The notes: generated by a model not told the origin, from the letters alone. DNA of 64,000 bases from Aeromonas taiwanensis (GCF_000820165.1 NZ_CDDD01000008.1:1-64000), one strand, 5' to 3'; counted from the first letter of the stretch, positions 17,034 to 26,710 are shown. Translations and numbers: made by a program.

Positions 17034-17513
17034 TCACTCCCCTTGTCGCCAGCGGGCCGCAGCGGCGTCATCGCTCGCCCTGGCCTCGACCCAGCGTTGT
17101 TCCCCGTCGGCGGTCAGCTCTTTTTTCCAGAACGGTGCCCGGGTCTTCAAAAAATCCATGATGAAATGGCAGGCCTCGAAAGCGGCCTCGCGGTGGGCAC
17201 TGCTCACCGCCACCAGCACGATCTGATCCCCGAGCTGCAGCTCGCCGATGCGGTGAATAAGGGTGCACTCCTGCAGCGGCCAACGGCGGCGTGCCTCGGC
17301 GACGATGTCCGCCAGCGCCTTCTCGGTCATGCCGGGGTAGTGCTCAAGGGCCAGCCCCTTGACCGCGTCCCCCTGGTTGAAATCCCGCACCTTGCCCACG
17401 AAGGTGACGATGGCGCCGCTGTCATGGCGGACGGCGAGCCGCTCGTACTCCTCCGCCAGCGAGAAGTCCGCCCGCTGCACCAGGATGCGATCCACGCCGG
17501 TTGCTTCGCTCAT
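17034..17513 (-). CDS. moaE: Molybdopterin synthase catalytic subunit MoaE
   Basis: A 159-residue large subunit of MPT synthase, which transfers sulfur from MoaD thiocarboxylate to precursor Z. Conserved blocks are GAIVTFVGKVRDFN, LEHYPGMTEKALADI, IHRIGELQLGD, VSSAHREAAFEAC and the Lys-containing FLKTRAPFWKKE. The ATG follows GGAGG at five bases. The sequence just upstream is a second, degraded copy of its own 5' end (see the chimera at 17515). Confidence 0.96.
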   Translation of the reverse strand: MSEATGVDRILVQRADFSLAEEYERLAVRHDSGAIVTFVGKVRDFNQGDAVKGLALEHYPGMTEKALADIVAEARRRWPLQECTLIHRIGELQLGDQIVLVAVSSAHREAAFEACHFIMDFLKTRAPFWKKELTADGEQRWVEARASDDAAAARWRQGE

Positions 17514-17514
17514 G

Positions 17515-17610
17515 TCAGCCTCCGGTCGTTACTAGAGAGAGAGGGAAGAAGGCCACTTCGTCACCACCGCACAACTCAGTGGTGCGATCCACGGTCGTTA
17601 TCTCGCTCAT
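17515..17610 (-). pseudogene. Chimeric moaE'-'moaD remnant from a tandem duplication
   Basis: A 31-codon ORF between moaD and moaE. Its first third (MSEITTVDRT) copies the start of MoaE (MSEATGVDRI) and its last part ([17 protein letters not shown]) copies the end of MoaD ([14 protein letters not shown]), including a terminal Gly-Gly. The two copies are offset by 97-98 bp, as expected from tandem duplication of the moaD/moaE junction. Start and stop sit where those of a gene would, each with GGAGGC before the stop as in moaD. Most likely a relic, but it is still a translatable frame. Confidence 0.75.
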
Positions 17611-17612
17611 GG

Positions 17613-17858
17613 TCAGCCTCCCGTCACCGGGGGGAAGAAGGCAACCTCATCTCCGTCGTTGAGGGCCGTCTCCAGCGGCACCAGGGTCTGGTTCACCGCC
17701 ACCAGCAGTTTGCCGGCTTCGAGTGCCAGCGCCCACTTGTCGCCCCGCTCGCTCAGGGCACTGCGAAGCGCCTCGGCGGTGGCATGCTCGCAGGGCAGGC
17801 TCAGCTCGTCGCAGTCCACCAGCTCCCTGACCTGCGCAAAAAACAGTACCTTGATCAT
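17613..17858 (-). CDS. moaD: Molybdopterin synthase sulfur carrier subunit MoaD
   Basis: An 81-residue ubiquitin-fold sulfur carrier beginning [14 protein letters not shown] and ending [14 protein letters not shown]. The C-terminal Gly-Gly is the site adenylated by MoeB and thiocarboxylated. The ATG at 17858 overlaps the moaC stop as ATGA; the longer frame upstream is moaC sequence in another phase. Confidence 0.95.
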   Translation of the reverse strand: MIKVLFFAQVRELVDCDELSLPCEHATAEALRSALSERGDKWALALEAGKLLVAVNQTLVPLETALNDGDEVAFFPPVTGG

Positions 17859-18349
17859 GCGTTCTCTCCTGCACCGGCATTCAACTGGAAGTGACCGGAC
17901 TTGCCGCCCTTTTTCTCCACCAGCCGCAGCTGTTCGATCACCATGTCCTTTTGCACCGCCTTGCACATGTCGTAGATGGTGAGCGCCGCCACGGAGGCCG
18001 CGGTGAGGGCTTCCATCTCCACCCCCGTCTTGCCAGAGAGCTTGCACAGGGTGCGGATGTGGACCCTATTCTGCGCCGCCAGCGGCTCTATCTCTACCTC
18101 CACCTTGGTGAGGGCCAGGGGGTGGCAGAGGGGAATGAGGTCGGCTGTCTTCTTGGCCGCCATGATGCCGGCGATGCGGGCGGTGGCAAAGACGTCCCCC
18201 TTGTGGTGCTGGCCGCCGAGGATCAGGGCCAGGGTTTCCGGCGCCATGGTGACGAATGCCTCGGCACGGGCCTCGCGCTCGGTCACCTGCTTGTCGGTCA
18301 CGTCCACCATGTGGGCCTCACCGCTCTGGTTGAGATGGGTCAGGTTCAT
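17855..18349 (-). CDS. moaC: Cyclic pyranopterin monophosphate synthase MoaC
   Basis: A 164-residue enzyme acting with MoaA to form precursor Z (cPMP). The signature is near complete: [76 protein letters not shown] and [14 protein letters not shown] precedes the ATG by six bases. It overlaps moaD by four bases. Confidence 0.97.
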   Translation of the reverse strand: MNLTHLNQSGEAHMVDVTDKQVTEREARAEAFVTMAPETLALILGGQHHKGDVFATARIAGIMAAKKTADLIPLCHPLALTKVEVEIEPLAAQNRVHIRTLCKLSGKTGVEMEALTAASVAALTIYDMCKAVQKDMVIEQLRLVEKKGGKSGHFQLNAGAGENA

Positions 18350-18398
18350 GTATGCCCTTATCGAAAAATAAGACGGATGATCCGGGGAACCCCCGGGA

Positions 18399-18905
18399 TC
18401 ACAGATGGGACACGAAGTTGCACGGCTTGGTGCGGGCGTCGAGCTGATCCCGGATCAGCTGCTCCCACCCGAGCTGGCAGGCGCCGGTCGAGCCAGGCAG
18501 GCAGCAGACTAGGGTACGATTGGCGAGCCCTGCCAGCGCCCGGCTCTGCATGGCCGAGCCCTTGATCTCCGCAAAGGAGAGCTGGCGGAACATCTCGCCG
18601 AAACCCTGGACGGTGCGCTCGAACAGCACGCCGACCGCCTCGGGTACCCGGTTCTGTTCGTTGAACCCCGTCCCGCCGTTGACCAGCACCACCTGGACGC
18701 CCTCGTCGGCAATCCAGTCGCTCACCCGGGCCCGGATGCGAAACAGGTTGTCCGGGCAGCGCGCCCGGTCCGCGAGCTGGTGCCCGGCCTCGGTCAGGGC
18801 CGATACCAGATAGTCGCCCGAGCTGTCGTCGGCGGCGGTACGGCTGTCGGAGACCGTCAGGACGGCGATCTTGAGGGGGATGAATTCGCTGTGTTTGGGG
18901 GCCAT
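18399..18905 (-). CDS. moaB: Molybdenum cofactor biosynthesis protein MoaB
   Basis: A 168-residue MoaB/Mog-fold protein, taken to act as a molybdopterin adenylyltransferase-like factor. Conserved parts are [61 protein letters not shown] and [20 protein letters not shown] lies eight bases before the ATG. It is the first gene of the moaBCDE block; moaA is not adjacent but lies 6.6 kb upstream beyond nap. Confidence 0.95.
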   Translation of the reverse strand: MAPKHSEFIPLKIAVLTVSDSRTAADDSSGDYLVSALTEAGHQLADRARCPDNLFRIRARVSDWIADEGVQVVLVNGGTGFNEQNRVPEAVGVLFERTVQGFGEMFRQLSFAEIKGSAMQSRALAGLANRTLVCCLPGSTGACQLGWEQLIRDQLDARTKPCNFVSHL

Positions 18906-19050
18906 GGGGCATTTCCTGTCAATGATTGACCACGAGAGGATGGGATGAACGCGCCGCCCGGTCGGGTCGACCGAAGCAGGACAACCCGGGCGTCGCGCTA
19001 CCGGGGCGGGATTCTATCAAAAGTTGTCGGGCAGAGGGGGTCATGGACCC

Positions 19051-19093
19051 ATAAAAATCGCGGGCCACCGGATCCGCGAGATCCGGTGGCCCG
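19051..19093 (-). terminator. nap operon terminator
   Basis: Just after napC, a perfect 14-bp stem (19061-19074 with 19080-19093) and a 5-base loop are followed on the minus strand by CGATTTTTATG. It separates nap from moaB, so moaBCDE must have its own promoter or rely on read-through. Confidence 0.88.
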
Positions 19094-19097
19094 GCTA

Positions 19098-19688
19098 TCA
19101 GAAGCCTGCGACGCCTTTCATATCAGGCAGTTGATGCGCAATCCCCTTGTGGCAGTCGATGCAGGTATTGGCCCCGCTTGCCAGGTTGGTGGAGTGCATC
19201 TGGGACGCTCGCCGCCCCTGCAGGGAGAAGTCCATGTACTCGAAGTTGTGGCAGTTTCGACACTCGCGCGAGTCCGTATCCTTCATCCGCTTCCATTCCC
19301 GCTCGGCCATCTCGCGCCGGTGCGACTCGAACTTCTCGCGGGTATCCACCTTGCCGGTGATCATGCCCCACAGCTCCTTGGAGGCCTGCACCTTGCGAAT
19401 GATCTTGTAGGTCCACTCGTGGGGTACGTGGCAATCCGGGCAGCTGGCGCGCACGCCGGAACGGTTGGCGTAGTGGATGGTATCGCGGTACTCCACGAAC
19501 ACGTTGTCCTTCATCTCGTGACAGCCGGTACAGAACTTCTCGGTGTTGGAGGCTTCCATGGCGGTGTTGAAGCCACCCCAGAAGATGACGCCGCCGAAGA
19601 AGCCCATCAGCAGGATGACCCAGAGGGCTGCCCTGGATGGCGACTTGAAGGTGGTCCACAGACGCTGGATAAAACCGGGTAATTTCAT
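19098..19688 (-). CDS. napC: NapC, membrane-anchored tetraheme cytochrome c
   Basis: A 196-residue NapC/NirT cytochrome with an N-terminal membrane anchor (about 20-40) and four CxxCH heme sites (CTGCH, CPDCH, CRNCH, CIDCH) in the periplasm. It oxidises quinol and passes electrons to NapB/NapA. It is the last nap gene, 11 bp after napB. Confidence 0.97.
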   Translation of the reverse strand: MKLPGFIQRLWTTFKSPSRAALWVILLMGFFGGVIFWGGFNTAMEASNTEKFCTGCHEMKDNVFVEYRDTIHYANRSGVRASCPDCHVPHEWTYKIIRKVQASKELWGMITGKVDTREKFESHRREMAEREWKRMKDTDSRECRNCHNFEYMDFSLQGRRASQMHSTNLASGANTCIDCHKGIAHQLPDMKGVAGF

Positions 19689-19699
19689 CTATGGGTTCC

Positions 19700-20155
19700 T
19701 CAGTTCAAGGCTTCAACTGGTTTAAACGTATTTTCCACCAGCGGCTTGGCATCCGCTTGCGGCACGTGGCACTGCAGGCAGAAATAGCGGCGGGGAGAGA
19801 CTTCCCCCAGGGTCTGGCCATCGCGGGTCTCGAAGTGGGTCGGGCTTATCTTGGGCGCCTTCATCTTGCTGGCGTTCTTGAAGCTGTGACAGGCCAGGCA
19901 CTTGTTGACCTTGTTGTCCACCTCGTAGTTGCGAGTGTCGTGGGGGATCAGCGGGGGCTGATGCATGTACTGGCGATCATAGGTGTCGCCGTCCTTGCGG
20001 TAGTTCTTGAGCGGGGCCGCGTCCGCCTCGGTCACGAGATCCGTGCTTCCCCGTTCCGACTTGATCCCCCCCGTGCTGTTGGTGATCTCGGGGACGGCCG
20101 CCATCAAGGAACCCGCCATCAGACAGGCCAGCATTGCTCCAATCAGCTTTTTCAT
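19700..20155 (-). CDS. napB: NapB, diheme cytochrome c subunit of periplasmic nitrate reductase
   Basis: A 151-residue periplasmic protein with a signal peptide ([20 protein letters not shown]) and two heme sites, CLACH and CLQCH. The segments HQPPLIPHDTRNYEV and FCLQCHVPQADAKPLVENTF are NapB landmarks. The ATG shares a base with the napH stop (TAATG). A longer open frame upstream is napH sequence in another phase. Confidence 0.97.
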   Translation of the reverse strand: MKKLIGAMLACLMAGSLMAAVPEITNSTGGIKSERGSTDLVTEADAAPLKNYRKDGDTYDRQYMHQPPLIPHDTRNYEVDNKVNKCLACHSFKNASKMKAPKISPTHFETRDGQTLGEVSPRRYFCLQCHVPQADAKPLVENTFKPVEALN

Positions 20156-21030
20156 TATTTGTTCTCCGACGTTTTCTCTGCCTTGACGGCAAAACCTGTA
20201 GTGATTTCGAAAACTTGCTCCGCGCAGACATCGATGCAACGGCCGCAGTTGGTACACTCCTGGGCCACAATCAAGGGCCCGTGACCGCGTTTGGCCCCGT
20301 GAACCGGGCCGCGCAGTATGGGTCGCTCCGGGCAGACTGCATAACAATCCATGCAGTTGCTGCACCGCTCGCGCCCATTGGCTGCAATCTTGATAAAACC
20401 GACCCGGTTGACCAGGGCATAGAAGGCCCCCACCGGACAGAGATGACCACACCAGCCCCGCTCCACCACGAAGAGGTCGAACAGGAACAGGGCCGCCAGC
20501 AGGCCCCAGCCCGCTCCCATGCCAAACAGCAGGCCGCGCAGGGTGAGCGACACCGGGTTGACCAGCTCCCACACCAGCACGCCAGTGATGGCGGGTGCCA
20601 CCAGCACCATGGCCAGCAGCCAGTAGCGGGTGTGGCGATTGAACTGGCCGTTACCCTTGAGGCCGAGCCTGGCCCGAACCCAGGCGGCGGCGTCCGTCAC
20701 CAGGTTGACCGGGCAGACCCAGGAGCAGAACACCCGTCCCCCGACCAGCCAGTACCCGGCGAGCACCAGACCCGCACCGAGCCAGAGGGTGGTGAGGGGC
20801 CAATGGCCCGTCGCCACCGACTGCAGCAGGGTCAGGGGATCCGTGAGGGGCACCGTCTCCAGCAACAGCGAGCTGGAGAGGTTACCCTTGAGGATCCAGA
20901 TGCCCGCCAGCGGCCCCAGCAGGAACAGCGCCAGCACGCCGACCTGGCTGAGCCGGCGCAGCACCAGGAAGCGGTGGGCGCGCCACCAGCCCAGCCTGGC
21001 ACTGGCCTCGGCCCCCGGATAACGACTCAT
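20155..21030 (-). CDS. napH: NapH, quinol-oxidising iron-sulfur membrane protein
   Basis: A 291-residue membrane protein with about four TM helices, the periplasm-membrane CxxxCP motifs FCSWVCPVN and WCGHLCPVG, and two cytoplasmic [4Fe-4S] ferredoxin motifs ([13 protein letters not shown] and [13 protein letters not shown]). It works with NapG as an alternative quinol dehydrogenase. Start ATG at 21030 overlaps napG as ATGA. Confidence 0.96.
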   Translation of the reverse strand: MSRYPGAEASARLGWWRAHRFLVLRRLSQVGVLALFLLGPLAGIWILKGNLSSSLLLETVPLTDPLTLLQSVATGHWPLTTLWLGAGLVLAGYWLVGGRVFCSWVCPVNLVTDAAAWVRARLGLKGNGQFNRHTRYWLLAMVLVAPAITGVLVWELVNPVSLTLRGLLFGMGAGWGLLAALFLFDLFVVERGWCGHLCPVGAFYALVNRVGFIKIAANGRERCSNCMDCYAVCPERPILRGPVHGAKRGHGPLIVAQECTNCGRCIDVCAEQVFEITTGFAVKAEKTSENK

Positions 21031-21761
21031 AGCCCCTCCGGTTTGCGGGTAGGCAGGGTGAGCCTGTCGCCGATGAGGGACTTGCCCGCCTTCGCCTTCT
21101 CTTCCCAGCCGAGCCGATAGTGATGGCCCAGCTCCCCCTTGGCGAGCCGATGGGGCACAACCTTGATGGCCGCCGTCTCCAGCACGCAGGCGTGCTCGCA
21201 CTTGCCGCAGCCGGTGCAGGACTCGCTATGCACGGTCGGCAGGAACATGGCGTGCTTGCCGGTGCGCGGGTTGCGTACCAGTTCGAGCGAGATCGCCTTG
21301 TCGATGAGCGGGCAGACCCGGTAGCAGACATCGCAGCGCAGCCCCAGGTAGTTGAGGCAGGTCTCGTGGTCGATGAGCACCGCCACCCCCATGCGCGCCT
21401 GATCGATGTCTGTCATCCCCTGATCCAGCGCCCCGCTCGGGCAGGCCGCCACGCAGGGGATGTCGTCACACATCTCGCAGGGGACGCTGCGCGCCTCGAA
21501 GTAGGGCGTGCCCGTGGTCACGGGATCCAGCAGCCGGGCGAGCTTGAGGGTGTCGTAGGGACAGGCCTCGACACAGAGCCCGCAGCGCACGCAGGCACCG
21601 AGGAACATGTCCTCCCCCAAAGCCGCCGGCGGGCGCAATGCCTGGGCCGGCACCGCCTGGGCCTGCTGACGCGCCACGCCGCCGAGCCCCATGCCAAGCA
21701 GGCCCACTGAGCAGGCCCCCTTGGCGAGGTCGGTCAGAAACTGGCGACGACTACGGCTCAT
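21027..21761 (-). CDS. napG: NapG, periplasmic ferredoxin-type protein
   Basis: A 244-residue polyferredoxin with a Tat-type signal ([15 protein letters not shown]) and four [4Fe-4S] clusters, including [35 protein letters not shown] and [11 protein letters not shown]. It is exported folded and accepts electrons from NapH. It overlaps napH by four bases and lies 13 bp after napA. Confidence 0.96.
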   Translation of the reverse strand: MSRSRRQFLTDLAKGACSVGLLGMGLGGVARQQAQAVPAQALRPPAALGEDMFLGACVRCGLCVEACPYDTLKLARLLDPVTTGTPYFEARSVPCEMCDDIPCVAACPSGALDQGMTDIDQARMGVAVLIDHETCLNYLGLRCDVCYRVCPLIDKAISLELVRNPRTGKHAMFLPTVHSESCTGCGKCEHACVLETAAIKVVPHRLAKGELGHHYRLGWEEKAKAGKSLIGDRLTLPTRKPEGL

Positions 21762-21774
21762 CCCGGATCCCGCC

Positions 21775-24264
21775 TCAGGCCTTCATGACCTTGACGGCGC
21801 ACTTCTTGTAATCCGTCTCCTTGGAGAGCGGATCCGTCGCGTCCAGGGTCAGCTTGTTGACCAGCTGGCTCGCATCGAAGAAGGGCATGAACACCAGACC
21901 TTTGGGTGGACGGTTGCGGCCGCGGGTCTCGACCCGGGTCTTCACCTCACCACGGCGGGAGGAGACGATCACCTCCTCGCCACGGCGCACACCACGGGCC
22001 TTGGCGTCTTCCGGGTGCATGAAGAGCACCGCATCCGGGAAGGCGCGATAGAGCTCGGGCACGCGGCGGGTCATGGTGCCGGTGTGCCAGTGTTCCAGCA
22101 CGCGACCGGTGGAGAGCCAGAGATCATACTCCTTGTCCGGCGATTCGGCGGCCGGCTCGTAGGGCAGCGCGAAGATCACCGCCTTGCCGTCGGGCTTGCC
22201 GTAGAAACGCACCCCTTCACCCGCCTTCACGTACGGGTCGAACCCTTCGCGATAGCGCCACAGGGTCTCCTTGCCGTCCACCACGGGCCAGCGCAGGCCG
22301 CGGGCCTCGTGATACTGATCGAACGGTGCCAGATCGTGACCGTGGCCGCGACCGAAGATGGCGTACTCCTCGAACAAGCCCTTCTGCACGTAGAAGCCGA
22401 AGTGATCCGCTTCGTCATTGAGCGCGCCCTTGCTCTGCTCTTTCGGGAACTGGTTGACCTGGCCGTTGGCATAGAGCACGTCAAACAGGGTCTTGCCCTT
22501 GAGCTCCGGCATCTTGGCGATGAGTTCGGCCGGCCACACCTCTTCCACGGTGAAACGCTTGGAGAACTCCATCAGCTGCCACAGGTCGGACTTGGCCCCT
22601 TCCGGTGCCTTGACCTGCTGGTGCCAGAACTGGGTGCGGCGCTCGGCGTTGCCATAGGCCCCCTCCTTCTCCACCCACATGGCGGTGGGCAGGATGAGGT
22701 CGGCCGCCTGGGCGGTCACGGTCGGGTAAGGATCGGAGACCACGATGAAGTTGGCCGGGTTGCGATAACCGGGCAGCCCCTCCTCGTTCATGTTCGGGCC
22801 GGCCTGCATGTTGTTGTTGCACATCACCCAGTAGGCGTTGAGCTTGCCGTCTTTGAGCATGCGGTTTTGCAGCACGGCGTGGTAACCCACCTTGTCGGGG
22901 ATGGTGCCTTCCGGCAGCTTCCAGACTTTTTCTGCGATGGCGCGGTGCTTGGGCTCGGTCACCACCATGTCGGCCGGCAGGCGGTGGGCGAAGGTGCCCA
23001 CTTCCCGGGCGGTGCCGCAGGCGGAAGGCTGGCCGGTCAGGGAGAAGGGACCCGAACCCGGCTGGGAGATCTTGCCGGTCAGCAGGTGGATGTTGTAGCA
23101 GAGGTTGTTGGCCCAGACGCCACGGGTGTGCTGGTTGAAGCCCATGGTCCAGTAGGAAACCACCTTCTTGCTCGGGTCTGCATAGAGCTGGGCCAGCTTC
23201 TCGAGCTTGTCCTTGGGCACGCCGGAGAGCTTGGAGACGGACTCCAGATCGTAATCCGCCACGAATTTCGCGAAGTCGTCGAAGCTCATGGGGGTGGAGT
23301 CGCCGTTGTCCGGGTTCTTGGCCTTCTGCTGCAGCGGGTTGGTGGGGCGCAGGCCGTAGCCGATGTCCGTGGTGCCCTTGCGGAACTGGGTGTGCTTGTT
23401 GACGAACTCCCAGTTCACCTTGTCGTTCTGGATGATGTAGTTGGCGATGTAGTTGAGGATCGCGAGATCGGTCTGCGGGGTGAAGACCATGCCGTTGTCC
23501 GCCAGCTCGAAGCTGCGGTGCTCGAAGGTGGAGAGCACGTGCACCTGCACGTCCTGATGGGACAGGCGGCGATCGGAGATGCGTGACCAGAGGATGGGGT
23601 GCATCTCGGCCATGTTGGAGCCCCACAGCACGAAGGCGTCGGCCTGCTCGATGTCGTCATAGCAGCCCATGGGCTCGTCCATGCCGAAGGTACGCATGAA
23701 GCCCACGACCGCGGACGCCATGCAGTGGCGCGCGTTGGGGTCCAGGTTGTTGGAGCGGAAGCCCGCCTTCATCAGCTTGGCGGCGGCATAGCCTTCCCAC
23801 ACGGTCCACTGGCCGGAGCCGAACATGCCGACGGCGGTCGGGCCCTTCTCTTTCAGGGTGGCCTTGAACTTCTCGGCCATGATGTCGAAGGCCTGATCCC
23901 AGCTGATGGGGGTGAAGTCGCCGTTCTTGTCAAACTTGCCGTTGGTCATGCGCAGCATGGGCTGGGTCAGGCGATCCTCGCCATACATGATCTTGGACAG
24001 GAAGTAGCCCTTGATGCAGTTGAGGCCACGGTTCACCGGTGCGTCGGGATCGCCCTGGGTCGCGACGACGCGACCTGCCTGGGAGCCCACCAGCACGGAG
24101 CAGCCGGTCCCGCAGAAGCGGCACGGCGCCTTGTCCCAGGTGATGGCGGTCTTGTCGGTACTGGTGATCAGGTTCGCCGCCAGGGTGGGGGCGCTGACAC
24201 CGGCCACGGCAGCGGCTGCCGCCACCGCATTGGCCTTCATAAAGTCGCGTCGACTCAGCTTCAT
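21775..24264 (-). CDS. napA: Periplasmic nitrate reductase catalytic subunit NapA
   Basis: An 829-residue molybdo-bis-MGD enzyme reducing nitrate to nitrite in the periplasm (E. coli NapA is 828). A Tat signal begins [13 protein letters not shown]. [4Fe-4S] ligands are Cys48, Cys51, Cys55 and Cys83; the Mo-ligating Cys is about 181 in [10 protein letters not shown]. The start at 24264 has GAGGA six bases upstream, and the last four bases of a small ORF overlap it. It needs the moa/moe/mod products encoded around it. Confidence 0.98.
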   Translation of the reverse strand: MKLSRRDFMKANAVAAAAAVAGVSAPTLAANLITSTDKTAITWDKAPCRFCGTGCSVLVGSQAGRVVATQGDPDAPVNRGLNCIKGYFLSKIMYGEDRLTQPMLRMTNGKFDKNGDFTPISWDQAFDIMAEKFKATLKEKGPTAVGMFGSGQWTVWEGYAAAKLMKAGFRSNNLDPNARHCMASAVVGFMRTFGMDEPMGCYDDIEQADAFVLWGSNMAEMHPILWSRISDRRLSHQDVQVHVLSTFEHRSFELADNGMVFTPQTDLAILNYIANYIIQNDKVNWEFVNKHTQFRKGTTDIGYGLRPTNPLQQKAKNPDNGDSTPMSFDDFAKFVADYDLESVSKLSGVPKDKLEKLAQLYADPSKKVVSYWTMGFNQHTRGVWANNLCYNIHLLTGKISQPGSGPFSLTGQPSACGTAREVGTFAHRLPADMVVTEPKHRAIAEKVWKLPEGTIPDKVGYHAVLQNRMLKDGKLNAYWVMCNNNMQAGPNMNEEGLPGYRNPANFIVVSDPYPTVTAQAADLILPTAMWVEKEGAYGNAERRTQFWHQQVKAPEGAKSDLWQLMEFSKRFTVEEVWPAELIAKMPELKGKTLFDVLYANGQVNQFPKEQSKGALNDEADHFGFYVQKGLFEEYAIFGRGHGHDLAPFDQYHEARGLRWPVVDGKETLWRYREGFDPYVKAGEGVRFYGKPDGKAVIFALPYEPAAESPDKEYDLWLSTGRVLEHWHTGTMTRRVPELYRAFPDAVLFMHPEDAKARGVRRGEEVIVSSRRGEVKTRVETRGRNRPPKGLVFMPFFDASQLVNKLTLDATDPLSKETDYKKCAVKVMKA

Positions 24265-24422
24265 GACATATCCTCGCATTGCTTAATCACATCAATGACA
24301 GCCATTGTGACGAGCCGCGCTGGCTCAGCTCCATGGCGCTTATTCCTTGCACTGGGCATCAAGTTCATCGAACTGGTGGTAACAATAGACCCGGCATCGT
24401 TTTTTTCATCCGTGGCGACCAT
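24261..24422 (-). CDS. Possible small ORF (53 aa) in the napD-napA gap
   Basis: The 192-bp gap between napD and napA is unusual, because nap genes are otherwise packed. An ATG at 24422 with GAGAGG upstream opens a 53-codon frame whose TGA overlaps the napA ATG as ATGA, the same coupling used elsewhere in this operon. The peptide ([14 protein letters not shown]...) has no recognised motif. It includes a 15-base echo of the napD 3' end. Could be chance. Confidence 0.25.
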   Translation of the reverse strand: MVATDEKNDAGSIVTTSSMNLMPSARNKRHGAEPARLVTMAVIDVIKQCEDMS

Positions 24423-24489
24423 CGGGGGCCTCTCGCCGGCCCGACCTCATGGCTCGCTACTCCTCGACTTCGCCTTCATCGAACTGGTG
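24364..24489. repeat. 15-base echo of the napD 3' end in the napD-napA gap
   Basis: TTCATCGAACTGGTG occurs at 24364-24378 in the gap and at 24475-24489 inside napD (coding YHQFDE on the minus strand), 111 bp apart. It suggests an old tandem duplication that opened the gap. Confidence 0.5.
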
Positions 24490-24753
24490 ATAGATGAGGG
24501 AGGCGGAGAGCACCCCCGGCATCGCCGAGATGGCGTCGATGGCCGCCATGATGGGACGCTGGCTTGCCCCTTCCAGGGTCACCACCAGCTTGCCCTCCTC
24601 GCTGACGGCGTGGATCTCGGCCCCTTCCAGGGTGGCGATCCGCTCTGCAAGCTGGTGACGCTGGGCCGGCTGGGCCAGCACCACCAGGCTCGATACATGG
24701 AACTCTTCTCGCTTCATCTCGCTGCTTTCCAAGGTGCTCATCTCATGGGTCAT
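24457..24753 (-). CDS. napD: NapD, NapA signal-peptide-binding chaperone
   Basis: A 98-residue protein; the core FHVSSLVVLAQPAQRHQLAERIATLEGAEIH and the later KLVVTLEG, SAMPGVLSASLIYHQ match NapD, which binds the Tat signal of NapA until the cofactor is loaded. I use the ATG at 24753 that overlaps the napF stop (ATGA); internal ATGs at 24741 and 24717 are possible. NapD is usually ~85-90 aa, so one of the later starts may be the real one. Confidence 0.92.
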   Translation of the reverse strand: MTHEMSTLESSEMKREEFHVSSLVVLAQPAQRHQLAERIATLEGAEIHAVSEEGKLVVTLEGASQRPIMAAIDAISAMPGVLSASLIYHQFDEGEVEE

Positions 24754-25259
24754 GTCGCCTCCCCGCCGTGGGCGAGGCCAATCCTGATACTGCCGACCGG
24801 ACAATCCGCCACACAGGCACCACATCCATTGCACGACTCGGTCTGGATGCTGGGGGTCGGTACTCGCCCCAGCTGGGGGGAAAATCGGATGGCCTGCTGC
24901 TCGCAGCTGTCCTGGCAGCGCTGGCAGAAGACCTGGGAGCTGGCCAGACAACCGGCCTCGATATGGGCCACATACTCCCAGGGCGTCTGGGTTGTCGGTC
25001 GAAAGACAGGCGCCTGGCAGGCGTCGACACACTCGGCGCAGAAGGTGCATTCGCCACGCAAAAAATCCACGGTGGGAAAGCCGCCGTCGCCCTTGACCAG
25101 GATCTGTTCCGGGCAGGCCGTCAGGCAGTCACCGCAACGGGTGCAATCGGTAATGAACTCGTCCCAGGAGACGGACCAGGGCAGCTGGACTCCGGGTTTG
25201 GGCGTCGCCAGGCGTCCTCGCAGCAGGCCGCGGCGTGACAGATTGATCCCATCGGCCAT
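24750..25259 (-). CDS. napF: NapF, ferredoxin-type cytoplasmic protein
   Basis: A 169-residue polyferredoxin with [4Fe-4S] motifs CTRCGDCLTACPE, CTFCAECVDACQ and CNGCGACVADCP, plus a CQRCQDSC segment. NapF interacts with NapA before export and is thought to help its maturation. GAGGAG lies five bases before the ATG. First gene of napFDAGHBC; there is no napE in the gap upstream. Confidence 0.95.
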   Translation of the reverse strand: MADGINLSRRGLLRGRLATPKPGVQLPWSVSWDEFITDCTRCGDCLTACPEQILVKGDGGFPTVDFLRGECTFCAECVDACQAPVFRPTTQTPWEYVAHIEAGCLASSQVFCQRCQDSCEQQAIRFSPQLGRVPTPSIQTESCNGCGACVADCPVGSIRIGLAHGGEAT

Positions 25260-25398
25260 ATCGACTCCTCTTCACAGGGACAGAACCCTGCGTGGATCCC
25301 GTGAGTAGCATTTTCAATACCAATTATAAGCGTGGGTGTATATTGCGACTCTGACAAGTCCAGCGATATACCACCAGGGAGATAAACAGGGGGGATTC

Positions 25399-25412
25399 TT
25401 GCGCTGGATCAA
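25399..25412. promoter_or_regulatory. Candidate FNR site upstream of napF
   Basis: TTGCG-CTGG-ATCAA on the plus strand matches the FNR consensus TTGAT-N4-ATCAA at 8 of 10 positions, with one perfect half-site. It lies 140 bp upstream of the napF ATG. A NarL/NarP-like heptamer TACCCCT is seen ~40 bp further upstream. Anaerobic and nitrate control of nap is known in enterics. Confidence 0.5.
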
Positions 25413-25509
25413 ACCCTTGGCGCAATTAGGCGAAAGAGGGGCAAGGCAAATTACCCCTATGTGAGGATTGCTAATTAATCGATGACGATTCGGGGGTGGC
25501 GACCCGGCG

Positions 25510-26505
25510 TCAGCCGCCGATGGACGCCAGGTGAGGGGTCATGCCGGCATTGCCTTCGTGCAGACGGTGGGTGGCGGCCTTGCCGGTCAACGCCTGGCGG
25601 ATCCGCGCTTGCAGCGCATCCTGCTGGTCGTCGGCGGTGAGCAGGTCCCGCAGTTCCACCCCGTTGTCACCAAAGAGACAGAGGTGGAGCTTGCCCAGGG
25701 AGGAGACCCGCAGCCGGTTGCAACCGGCGCAGAAGTCCTTGCTGTAGGGCATGATAAGCCCGACTCCGCCACGCGATTCCGGGTGCATAAACACCTGGGC
25801 AGGGCCGTCGTCCAGCCCGCGCAGCTGCTGCACCCAGCCCGTCTCCAGCAGTCGCTGCTTGATGAGATCGCCGCTGGTGTGGCGGTCACGAAACAGGGTG
25901 TCCATCTCGCCGGTCTGCATCAGCTCGATGAAGCGCAGTTCGATGGGCTTGTCCTGGATCCAGGCCAGAAAAGTGCCCAGCTCATGGTCGTTGAGCCCCT
26001 TGAGCAACACGGCATTGATCTTCACCGACTTGAAGCCGGCCGCCAGCGCGGCGTCTATCCCCGCCATCACGTCGGCCAGCTTGTTCTCGCCGGTGATCTG
26101 GTGAAACTGCCGGGGATCCAGGCTGTCGACGCTGACGTTGAGGGCCGTCAGCCCCGCATCGAACCACTCGCGGGCACGCTCTTTCAGGCGATAACCGTTG
26201 GTGGTCATGGCCACCTTCTCGATGCCGGGGGTATGGGCAACCGTCTCTATGATGGCGGTAAAGTCGCGGCGCAGGGAGGGCTCACCGCCGGTTAGGCGCA
26301 CCTTGCGCGTCCCCATGGCGGCAAAACCGGAGACGACGCGGCGTATCTCCTCCAGGGAGAGGAAGGACTTGCGCCCCTCTGCCCCCCCTTTCGGCGGGTG
26401 ATATCCATCCGGCAGACAGTAGGTACAGCGAAAATTGCACACGTCGGTGACCGACAGGCGCAAATAGTAAAAGCGACGGGAAAAACCATCTTCAAGTGGC
26501 AACAT
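25510..26505 (-). CDS. moaA: GTP 3',8-cyclase MoaA (radical SAM)
   Basis: A 331-residue radical-SAM enzyme, the first step of Moco synthesis. The SAM cluster motif CNFRCTYC gives Cys23, Cys27 and Cys30; the C-terminal cluster is in [20 protein letters not shown]. The protein ends in Gly-Gly, as functional MoaA requires. The ATG at 26505 has GGAAAGG upstream; the extra 11 codons above it lie in the leader. It is unlinked from moaBCDE by the nap operon. Confidence 0.97.
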   Translation of the reverse strand: MLPLEDGFSRRFYYLRLSVTDVCNFRCTYCLPDGYHPPKGGAEGRKSFLSLEEIRRVVSGFAAMGTRKVRLTGGEPSLRRDFTAIIETVAHTPGIEKVAMTTNGYRLKERAREWFDAGLTALNVSVDSLDPRQFHQITGENKLADVMAGIDAALAAGFKSVKINAVLLKGLNDHELGTFLAWIQDKPIELRFIELMQTGEMDTLFRDRHTSGDLIKQRLLETGWVQQLRGLDDGPAQVFMHPESRGGVGLIMPYSKDFCAGCNRLRVSSLGKLHLCLFGDNGVELRDLLTADDQQDALQARIRQALTGKAATHRLHEGNAGMTPHLASIGG

Positions 26506-26510
26506 AAACA

Positions 26511-26626
26511 CCTTTCCAAATACGGGAGGCCAGGGCATTTCTTTCCTGACCCTTTCAGCTCGAACAACGGCTGACGGCGATCTCCCCCTATCTCAATGAC
26601 TTAGGCAAAATCGCTCGGAGTTCATC
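26511..26626 (-). ncRNA. Candidate Moco-type leader RNA upstream of moaA
   Basis: The minus-strand leader contains ACTCCGAGCGATTTTGCC, GGGGGAGATCGCC (complementary to the first block), CTGAAAGGGTCAG, and near the end CCTCCCGTATTTGGAAAGG, whose AAAGG is also the ribosome site. This layout resembles, from memory, the Moco RNA motif in front of enteric moaA, which folds back over the Shine-Dalgarno. Not confirmed with a covariance model. Confidence 0.5.
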
Positions 26627-26710
26627 TAGTTTTTCGATGCTAGCACAACTTGGAGTACACTCCCATGCTACTTTGTGGGGTCTTTATGGCTGTGAGGGGA
26701 GCCTGTCGGC

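Noticed and set aside
19700-20572. A 290-codon frame apparently extending napB
   Set aside because: The extension is napH in another frame; NapB begins with a clear signal peptide at 20155.
24457-25050. A 197-codon frame apparently extending napD upstream
   Set aside because: The upstream part is napF sequence out of frame; NapD starts at 24753 in an ATGA overlap.
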